6,235 bases of DNA from Gammaproteobacteria bacterium (lineage in GTDB: Bacteria > Pseudomonadota > Gammaproteobacteria > Burkholderiales > Burkholderiaceae_E): positions 1 through 6,235 of the forward strand of contig JAUIAI010000176.1 of the NCBI GenBank assembly GCA_030425615.1, given 5' to 3'. The notes beneath the pieces are model-generated. The model searched no databases. It saw only the letters and a list, made by a program, of their open reading frames with translations, and had not been told where the DNA came from. The translations under genes and the position numbers were made by a program. Shown in pieces: positions 1-6,235 of the stretch. The stretch's first letter is position 1. Every line of letters begins with the position of its first letter.

Positions 1-1671
<1,671 letters not shown>

Positions 1672-1674
1672 GCG

Positions 1675-3198
1675 ATGTTGGACCAACGCACCAGCGGCAT
1701 CCTGCTGCATCCCAGTTCCCTGCCGGGCGCGATGCCGCACGGCGACTTCGGCCCCGACGCCTACCGCTTCGTCGACTGGCTCGTGCAGGCCGGCCAGCAC
1801 CTCTGGCAGGTGCTGCCGCTCACGCCGCCCGGCCAGGGCAACTCGCCTTACATGAGCGCTTCGGTGCTCGCCGGCAATCCGTCGTTCGTTTCGCCGCAGC
1901 AGCTGGTTACGCAGGGCCTGCTGAGCGCGTCGGTGGTGGACGCCGTGCTGGCCGGGCGGACGCCCGCGACGCGGGTGGATTTCGAAGCCGACGCGCGTGT
2001 GCGAACCACGCTCCTGCGCCAGGCTGCCGGCCATTTCTTCGACGCTGGCCAAGCCGCTCCGTCGCTCGAGGCCGGCTTCGACGATTGGTACGCGCGCAAC
2101 CGCTCGTGGGCCGACGACTACGCGCTGTTCGTCGCGCTGGCCGACTCCGGTCTGGGCCGGGACTGGCGTCGCTGGCCGTCCGATCTGCGCGGCCGACGTG
2201 CGGCTTCGATCGACGACGCACGCCGGAGGCTGGCGACGGAGATCCGGTTTCATCTGTTCGTGCAATGGCAGTTCGACGAACAGTGGCGCGCGATACGCCG
2301 GTACGCGAACGAGCGGTCGGTCTCCATCGTCGGAGACATCCCGATCTACTGCGCGTTCGACAGCGCCGACGTCTGGCAACACCCCGCCCTGTTCCAGCTC
2401 GACGAGAACCTGCAGCCGAACGCCGTCGCCGGCGTGCCACCGGACTACTTCAGCGCCACCGGGCAGCTATGGGGCAACCCGCTCTACGAATGGGACAACC
2501 ACGCGTCGGACGACTTCGCCTGGTGGCGTGCACGGCTGCGGCGAACGCTGGAGCACGCGGATATCGTGCGCATCGATCATTTCCGCGGCCTGGCGGCGTA
2601 CTGGGCCGTGCCGGCTGGCGCCAGCACCGCGGTCGACGGCCGGTGGCGGCCGGGGCCCGGCAAGGCGCTGTTCGATGCGCTGGAACGCGAACTCGGCGGC
2701 GTTCCCGTGATCGCCGAGGATCTGGGCACGATCACACCGGACGTCGTTGCCTTGCGCGACGCGGTCGGCCTGCCGGGCATGTGCGTACTGCAGTTCGCAT
2801 TCGCGGACGACGCCGACAACCTCTATCTGCCGCACAACGTGCGTCCCGACCGCGTGCTGTACACCGGCACCCACGACAACGACACCAGCCGCGGCTGGTT
2901 CGCCAGCGCACCCGCAGCCGAGCGTTCGCGCGCGCAGGTCTACCTGAAGACCGACGGCCGCGAGATCGAATGGGACCTCATCCACGCGGCGAGCTGCTCG
3001 GTGGCACGCCTGGCCGTCTACCCGATGCAGGACGTGCTCGGCCTGGGCAGCGAGGCGCGCATGAACCTGCCCGGCGAAGCGCAGTCACAGTGGTCGTGGC
3101 GCCTGGACTGGGAGCAATTGCAGTCCTGGCAGACGCGCCGCCTGGCCGAGATCTCGGCGGCACACGGGCGGCATCCGCCTCGGGCGGTGAAAGACTGA
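1675..3198 (+). CDS. malQ: 4-alpha-glucanotransferase (amylomaltase, GH77)
   Basis: Cytoplasmic disproportionating enzyme: it transfers alpha-1,4-glucan segments between maltooligosaccharides and releases glucose, using the short chains a debranching enzyme produces. It has 507 residues, the size of the compact Thermus-type amylomaltases (about 500) and well short of E. coli MalQ (about 690). The ATG is supported by the family N-terminus RTSGILLHPSSLPG at residues 5-18. Catalytic residues are in the expected order: nucleophile D301 in RIDHFRG, acid/base E348 in VIAEDLG, and D401 in TGTHDND. Further family blocks are PPDYFSATGQLWGNP (255-269) and YPMQDVLGLGSEARMN (449-464). The start lies 3 bases after the glgX stop, and no Shine-Dalgarno is visible just before it, so translational coupling to glgX is likely. 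The next gene is convergent, so this operon ends here. Nothing looks broken. Confidence 0.97.
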   Translation: MLDQRTSGILLHPSSLPGAMPHGDFGPDAYRFVDWLVQAGQHLWQVLPLTPPGQGNSPYMSASVLAGNPSFVSPQQLVTQGLLSASVVDAVLAGRTPATRVDFEADARVRTTLLRQAAGHFFDAGQAAPSLEAGFDDWYARNRSWADDYALFVALADSGLGRDWRRWPSDLRGRRAASIDDARRRLATEIRFHLFVQWQFDEQWRAIRRYANERSVSIVGDIPIYCAFDSADVWQHPALFQLDENLQPNAVAGVPPDYFSATGQLWGNPLYEWDNHASDDFAWWRARLRRTLEHADIVRIDHFRGLAAYWAVPAGASTAVDGRWRPGPGKALFDALERELGGVPVIAEDLGTITPDVVALRDAVGLPGMCVLQFAFADDADNLYLPHNVRPDRVLYTGTHDNDTSRGWFASAPAAERSRAQVYLKTDGREIEWDLIHAASCSVARLAVYPMQDVLGLGSEARMNLPGEAQSQWSWRLDWEQLQSWQTRRLAEISAAHGRHPPRAVKD

Positions 3199-3351
3199 AC
3201 CGGCGGCGTCCGCGGTGCCGGAGGTGACGTTGCCTCTGCCCGGCGGCGCCCCTCGCCCGCCGCTGCGGTAGCCCCGGGCGCGGGCCACACGGATCGAATC
3301 CGGTCCGGCCCGCCGCACGGCAAGCCCGCGGGCAATGGACTCCTGAACCGT
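3199..3351. other. Gap between convergent malQ and lrp-type gene
   Basis: These 153 bases carry no believable gene. Both operons must end their transcripts here. The best hairpin I see pairs CGGCGG (3241-3246) with CCGCCG (3257-3262) around a 10-base loop, but no T-run follows on either strand. Smaller inverted repeats are CGGAT/ATCCG at 3290-3302, the 10-bp palindrome GCCCGCGGGC at 3324-3333, and TGAAC/GTTCA at 3344-3354, which overlaps the stop codon of the regulator. Rho-dependent or structure-only termination is therefore the inference. Confidence 0.5.
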
Positions 3352-3837
3352 TCAACCGGGCAGTGGCAGCTGGCCCCGCTTGAGCTGGCGCAACACGAAG
3401 CTCGACTTGCTGTGCCGGATGCCGGGGATCTTGTAGAGCTTCTCGCGCAGCAGCCGTTCGTAGTCGCGCGTATCGGCCACGGCGAGGCGCAGGTAGTAGT
3501 CGTAATCGCCCGAGACCAGGAAGGCCTCGAGCACCTCGGGAATTTCTTCGAGCGCCTGCCCGAATCGCACCAGCGCTTCGTCCGAGTGACTGTCCAGGGT
3601 CACCTGGACGATGACCGTGTCCTTCATGCCGATCTTCTCCGCATTGAGGCGTGCCGAATAGCCCTCGATGACACCGTCCTGCTCCAGCCGCTTGATGCGC
3701 GTCCAGCAGGGAGAGGCGGTGAGCCCGACCTCACTGCTCAGCTCGGCCAGACTCAGGCGGGCGTCGCGCTGCAGTGCGCGCAGGATGGCGAAGTCCAGAC
3801 GGTCGAGCCTGGGAGGTTTTGATCCTGCCTTGGGCAT
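3352..3837 (-). CDS. Lrp/AsnC-family transcriptional regulator
   Basis: DNA-binding regulator of the feast/famine family, which bind as dimers or higher oligomers and commonly respond to amino acids. The product has 161 residues, normal for the family (about 150-165). The N-terminal winged helix-turn-helix starts with LDRLDFAILRALQRDARLS (11-29); the recognition-helix region is LTASPCWTRIKRLEQDG (39-55). A linker leads to the C-terminal RAM ligand/oligomerisation domain at about 72-150, including VSGDYDYYLRLAVAD (108-122) and IPGIRHSKSSFVL (137-149). The frame stays open upstream to 4296, but the ATG at 3837-3835 is the proper start: the family homology begins just after it, and GGAG lies 5 bases before it. 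The gene diverges from the acetolactate synthase gene, which makes that gene a natural target, and autoregulation is common in the family. Which ligand it senses, and whether it is a global Lrp or a local regulator, cannot be read from sequence. Confidence 0.93.
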   Translation of the reverse strand: MPKAGSKPPRLDRLDFAILRALQRDARLSLAELSSEVGLTASPCWTRIKRLEQDGVIEGYSARLNAEKIGMKDTVIVQVTLDSHSDEALVRFGQALEEIPEVLEAFLVSGDYDYYLRLAVADTRDYERLLREKLYKIPGIRHSKSSFVLRQLKRGQLPLPG

Positions 3838-3842
3838 GCCAG

Positions 3843-3846
3843 CTCC
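3843..3846 (-). promoter_or_regulatory. Shine-Dalgarno of the Lrp-type gene
   Basis: On the minus strand the bases read GGAG-CTGGC-ATG: a four-base ribosome binding site 5 bases before the ATG at 3837-3835. This decides the start against the much longer open frame that runs to 4296. Confidence 0.7.
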
Positions 3847-3965
3847 ATTCGTGATGCGGCGCCTCGTTCGCCGCAGGGTCGGGAGGATTTTCGGGCCTGA
3901 GAAGCTGAACCGCAAGATTCTCTGTCTATGCATCCATTCGCAGATGCTTTTGCCCGCCAAACCTC

Positions 3966-3977
3966 TTATTCGAAGAA
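3966..3977. promoter_or_regulatory. Candidate operator: imperfect palindrome around TTCGAA
   Basis: The 12 bases TTATTCGAAGAA are self-complementary at 10 of 12 positions, centred between 3971 and 3972, with only the A3968/G3975 pair failing. Short palindromes with A/T-rich flanks between divergent genes are typical binding sites of Lrp/AsnC proteins. Binding by the adjacent regulator is inference; the E. coli Lrp consensus is degenerate and I claim no formal match. It could also be chance in an A/T-richer stretch. Confidence 0.3.
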
Positions 3978-4068
3978 AGTTCAGAAGCCTTTTCCGCCCC
4001 CGGGGCCGGACAATGCGAAACGGGCGGAACACGCGCCCGTTTGCGACCTCGATCTCCCGGGAACGACC

Positions 4069-5850
4069 TTGGATACCTGCCCCGCCACCCTCACGGCACC
4101 GTCCGCCCTGCCAGCCGCGGACGAAGCGCCCCCGGCGCGAACCGGCGCTGAAGCGCTCATCGACACACTGCTGGAACTGGGCGTGGACACGGTGTTCGGC
4201 TACCCGGGCGGCGCCGTGCTCCCCTTGTACGACGCACTGCACGCCCGTCCGGGTCTGCGCCATGTCCTGGTCCGCCACGAACAGGCGGCCGTACACGCGG
4301 CACAGGGATACGCGAGAACGACCGGCAGGGTCGGCGTGGTCTTCGTGACCTCCGGGCCCGGCATGAGCAACACCACGACCGGCTTGCTGGATGCCTCCTG
4401 CGATTCGGTTCCCGTGCTCTGCATCAGCGGGCAGGTCAGCACCACCGCGATCGGGACCGACGCGTTCCAGGAATGCGACGCGCTCGGCATCTCACGGCCC
4501 GTGACGAAGTGGAATGCCCAGGTGCGCGATGTCGGGCAACTGTCGGCCACGGTCCGGAAGGCCCATGAGACGGCGCGCAGCGGACGCCCCGGCCCGGTGC
4601 TCGTCGACGTGCCCAAGGACGTGCAGGCCGCCCGCACCGCTTCGCCGGTCGATCCGGGCCGGTCCGGACCCGCCCGCAGGGCCCGCACGCCCCGGGCGTC
4701 CGCCGTGCGTGAGGCGGCCGCGCTGATCGCCTCGGCCACGCGTCCCGTGCTGTACGGCGGCGGCGGCCTGATCAATTCCGGCGCAGGGGCCTGCGCGCAG
4801 TTCCAGCGTCTCGCCCGGCAGACCGGCGCGCCGTGCACGCTGACCCTGATGGGCCTGGGCGCCTTTCCGGCCTCGAGTCCGCAGTGGCTCGGGATGCTGG
4901 GCATGCACGGCACGCTGGAAGCGAATCTGGCCATGCACCACGCCGATCTCATCGTGTGTGTCGGCGCCCGCTTCGACGACCGCGTCACCTGCCGCCTGGA
5001 CCAGTTCAGCCCGCACGCGAAGATCGTCCACGTCGACATCGACCCCGGTTCGGTCAGCAAGGTCTTTCGCGCCACCGTGCCGCTGGTGGGCGACTGCGAA
5101 GCGGTCCTGAACGCCCTGAACGAAGCGATGGCCGGGCACACCCTGGCGGCGGGCCGGCTGGATTCCTGGTGGCTGCGGATCGAGATGTGGCGCGCGCAGC
5201 GCTCGCTCGGCTACGACGACGATCCGGTGGCGATCAAACCGCAGGCGCTCATCACCCGCCTGCAGGCGGCGATCGACGGGCGCGACGCCATCGTGTCCAC
5301 CGACGTCGGACAGCACCAGATGTGGGCCGCCCAGCACCTGCGCCTCGAGCGGCCGCACCGCTGGCTGACCTCCGGCGGCGCGGGAACCATGGGCTACGGC
5401 CTGCCAGCCGCGATCGGCGCGCAGATCGCCCACCCCGATCGGCTGGTCGTCTGCATCAGCGGCGATGCGTCGATACTGATGAACATCCAGGAGCTGTCCA
5501 CCGCCGTCCAGCACCGGGCGCCGGTCAAGGTCGTCCTGTGCAACAACGGCTACATGGGCATGGTGCGTCAGTGGCAGGAACTGGGCCACGGCGGCCGCTA
5601 CAGCCACAGCTACCACGAAGCGCTCCCGGATTTCGTGGCGGTGGCGGCAGGCTTCGGCTGGCAGAGCCGCAGGGTCGACCACCGCGCGGATCTCGATCGC
5701 GCGCTGCACGAATGCCTGAACAGCGATTCGCCCTACTTCCTCGACGTGCACGTGGCCGCGGAGGAGAACTGCTTTCCCATGGTGCCGGCCGGAAGCGGCC
5801 ACCAGGAGGTGCTGCTGGGCAAGGGCCGGCCGTTCGTGGAAAGGCGCTAG
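4069..5850 (+). CDS. ilvB: Acetolactate synthase (AHAS) large catalytic subunit, IlvB/IlvG type
   Basis: ThDP- and FAD-dependent enzyme that condenses two pyruvates to acetolactate, or pyruvate with 2-ketobutyrate to acetohydroxybutyrate: the committed step to valine, leucine and isoleucine. From TTG 4069 it has 593 residues, typical length. Order: pyrimidine-binding domain (about 25-190) with FGYPGGAV and catalytic E71 in VRHEQAA; FAD/middle domain (about 212-345) with GARFDDRVT (299-307); ThDP-phosphate domain (about 405-555) with TDVGQHQMWAAQH and the metal-binding motif G465-D466-A467, closing at NNG (492-494). A467 replaces the usual Gly of GDG. W502 in MVRQWQ, linked to 2-ketobutyrate use in true AHAS, is present. 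Start is uncertain: ATG 3928 would add 47 residues, but it has no Shine-Dalgarno and its first codons have A/T-rich third positions; TTG 4069 has GGGAA 5 bases upstream. Family homology begins only near residue 24. No ilvN/ilvH small-subunit gene follows; hsdM does. Many residues recall E. coli IlvG. Confidence 0.95.
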   Translation: MDTCPATLTAPSALPAADEAPPARTGAEALIDTLLELGVDTVFGYPGGAVLPLYDALHARPGLRHVLVRHEQAAVHAAQGYARTTGRVGVVFVTSGPGMSNTTTGLLDASCDSVPVLCISGQVSTTAIGTDAFQECDALGISRPVTKWNAQVRDVGQLSATVRKAHETARSGRPGPVLVDVPKDVQAARTASPVDPGRSGPARRARTPRASAVREAAALIASATRPVLYGGGGLINSGAGACAQFQRLARQTGAPCTLTLMGLGAFPASSPQWLGMLGMHGTLEANLAMHHADLIVCVGARFDDRVTCRLDQFSPHAKIVHVDIDPGSVSKVFRATVPLVGDCEAVLNALNEAMAGHTLAAGRLDSWWLRIEMWRAQRSLGYDDDPVAIKPQALITRLQAAIDGRDAIVSTDVGQHQMWAAQHLRLERPHRWLTSGGAGTMGYGLPAAIGAQIAHPDRLVVCISGDASILMNIQELSTAVQHRAPVKVVLCNNGYMGMVRQWQELGHGGRYSHSYHEALPDFVAVAAGFGWQSRRVDHRADLDRALHECLNSDSPYFLDVHVAAEENCFPMVPAGSGHQEVLLGKGRPFVERR

Positions 5851-5878
5851 CGGGTCAGCGGGCCGGGCGGACGAGACC

Positions 5879-5898
5879 GGGTGCCGACATCGGCGCCT
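5879..5898. repeat. Inverted repeat between ilvB and hsdM
   Basis: GGTGCCGA (5880-5887) pairs with TCGGCGCC (5890-5897) with one G-T wobble, and a further wobble pair at 5879/5898; the nominal loop is only CA, opening to ACAT in RNA. It lies 29 bases after the ilvB stop and just before a -10-like hexamer. No T-run follows, so it is a poor intrinsic terminator. Its place in the would-be -35/-10 spacer makes an operator for hsdM equally possible. Confidence 0.45.
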
Positions 5899-5902
5899 CG
5901 AC

Positions 5903-5908
5903 CATAAT
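5903..5908 (+). promoter_or_regulatory. Candidate -10 element for hsdM
   Basis: CATAAT matches the sigma-70 consensus TATAAT at five of six positions and stands out in G/C-rich surroundings. It lies 32 bases before the GTG start, which would give a short leader of about 25-27 bases. No good -35 hexamer sits 16-18 bases upstream (the bases read roughly GGTGCC), so the promoter would be weak or activator-dependent. Confidence 0.4.
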
Positions 5909-5922
5909 CGAGATCCGCCTAT

Positions 5923-5940
5923 CGACCCCACCGACCCCAC
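5923..5940 (+). repeat. Tandem 9-bp direct repeat abutting the hsdM start codon
   Basis: CGACCCCAC occurs twice, perfectly and without a gap (5923-5931 and 5932-5940), ending one base before the GTG. The C-rich repeat occupies the place where a Shine-Dalgarno would be expected, and none is present. With two copies and a unit divisible by three, it may simply be a small duplication. Confidence 0.6.
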
Positions 5941-6235
5941 GTGAACCAGCAAGCCCTGTCTTCCTTCATCTGGTCGGTTGCCGACCTGCTTCGCGGCGAC
6001 TACAAGCAGTCCGAATACGGCCGTGTGATCCTGCCGTTCACCGTGTTGCGGCGGTTGGACTGCGTGCTCGAGCCCACCAAGGAAGCCGCGGTCGCCGAAT
6101 TTGCGGCGCGTACCGAAGACGGCCTGAATCCTGAGCAGTTCGTGCTCCGCAAGACCGGGCTGTCGTTCTACAACACCTCACCCCTGGACCTGAGAAAGCT
6201 GGTCGGCGACCCCGACCACATCCGCGAGAACCTGT
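5941..6235 (+). CDS. hsdM: Type I restriction-modification DNA methyltransferase subunit HsdM, N-terminal part
   Basis: M subunit of a type I restriction-modification system. With HsdS it forms the sequence-specific N6-adenine methyltransferase (M2S), and with HsdR the restriction complex. Only 98 codons are visible; the gene runs off the right edge, and full proteins are usually about 480-550 residues or more. The product from GTG 5941 has the N-terminal helical domain of the family (HsdM_N type): FIWSVADLLRGDYKQSEYGR (9-28), followed by VILPFTVLRRLDCVLEPTK (29-47). These are highly characteristic of this group. The start is fixed by an in-frame TAA at 5905-5907 and by homology beginning within ten residues; no Shine-Dalgarno is visible. 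The SAM-binding and NPPF/NPPY catalytic motifs lie beyond the window, so activity cannot be judged. hsdS and hsdR would be expected downstream. Separation from ilvB by 90 bases with a -10-like element suggests an independent transcript. Confidence 0.93.
   Translation, partial: MNQQALSSFIWSVADLLRGDYKQSEYGRVILPFTVLRRLDCVLEPTKEAAVAEFAARTEDGLNPEQFVLRKTGLSFYNTSPLDLRKLVGDPDHIRENL

Larger units (their letters stand above)
3838..4068. promoter_or_regulatory. Divergent lrp / acetolactate synthase control region
   Basis: This interval separates the start of the minus-strand regulator from the preferred start of the plus-strand acetolactate synthase. Its core (about 3890-3995) is visibly richer in A and T than the surrounding DNA, as expected of promoter or operator DNA. 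Two short inverted repeats lie there: GCATC-(8 bases)-GATGC at 3930-3947 and TTATTCGAAGAA at 3966-3977. I could not pick a convincing -35/-10 pair for either direction. If ATG 3928 is the true synthase start, only 90 bases remain as intergenic DNA and both repeats would fall inside the gene. A plus-strand in-frame TGA at 3898-3900 limits how far upstream the synthase could begin. Confidence 0.5.

Noticed and set aside
2085..3227. 380-codon plus-strand frame inside malQ
   Set aside because: The product is dominated by Arg, Gly and Ala as in frame-shifted GC-rich coding DNA, and malQ covers it with catalytic residues intact.
3235..3265. Intrinsic terminator at the CGGCGG/CCGCCG hairpin
   Set aside because: Six-pair GC stem with a 10-base loop but no T-tract on either strand; mentioned only within the gap description.
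3286..3306. tRNA T-loop-like stretch GGATCGAATCC
   Set aside because: The flanking bases do not make a five-pair T stem on either strand, and no acceptor, D or anticodon arm can be laid out around it.
3928..4068. Attenuator with a branched-chain-rich leader peptide before ilvB
   Set aside because: The reading frame from ATG 3928 has no run of Leu, Ile or Val codons and runs into the synthase frame without a stop; no alternative terminator hairpin with a T-run is visible.
3838..4296. N-terminal extension of the Lrp-type protein to 314 residues
   Set aside because: The extra 153 residues resemble no domain, overlap the opposite-strand synthase gene, and a GGAG-supported ATG sits where the family normally begins.
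4492..5952. 486-codon minus-strand open frame opposite the acetolactate synthase gene
   Set aside because: It is antisense to a gene with full family motifs, its translation has no recognisable domain, and long antisense frames are expected at this GC content.
4833..6134. 433-codon plus-strand frame crossing the ilvB-hsdM gap
   Set aside because: Arg/Pro/Ala-rich alternate-frame translation spanning two real genes in another frame.

Overview
The window is a GC-rich (clearly over 60% by eye), gene-dense bacterial chromosome segment. The protein families and the strong G/C bias at third codon positions suggest a high-GC proteobacterium, plausibly gammaproteobacterial. This is an impression from protein flavour; no rRNA or other marker in the window fixes the taxon.

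Layout, left to right. (1) 1-1671, plus strand: the 3' part of a glycogen/isoamylase-type debranching enzyme (GlgX/TreX, GH13), open at the left edge. (2) 1675-3198, plus: a complete GH77 4-alpha-glucanotransferase (MalQ) starting 3 bases after the glgX stop, so the two form a tight operon. (3) 3199-3351: a short gap between convergent genes with GC-rich inverted repeats but no clear intrinsic terminator. (4) 3352-3837, minus: a complete Lrp/AsnC-family regulator. (5) 3838-4068: a divergent control region with a relatively AT-rich core and two short inverted repeats. (6) 4069 (or 3928) to 5850, plus: an acetolactate synthase catalytic subunit with no small-subunit gene beside it. (7) 5851-5940: a 90-base gap with a -10-like hexamer, an inverted repeat and a tandem 9-bp repeat. 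(8) 5941 to the right edge, plus: the first 98 codons of a type I restriction-modification methyltransferase subunit (HsdM).

How they work together. GlgX removes alpha-1,6 branches from glycogen or its limit dextrins, and MalQ disproportionates the released maltooligosaccharides, so the left third is one alpha-glucan recycling unit (glycogen turnover, or the supply side of TreY/TreZ trehalose synthesis). The Lrp-type regulator diverges from an enzyme of branched-chain amino acid synthesis. Lrp-family proteins often sense amino acids and often control their neighbours, so local control of the ALS gene is the natural hypothesis. The hsdM start marks the left border of a probable type I R-M (defence) locus beyond the window; it appears to have its own promoter.

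I found no tRNA, rRNA, CRISPR array, insertion sequence or phage gene. Nothing proves a new system. The points most worth a second look are the stand-alone ALS with variant motif residues, the Lrp/ALS divergent control region, and the unusual hsdM leader.
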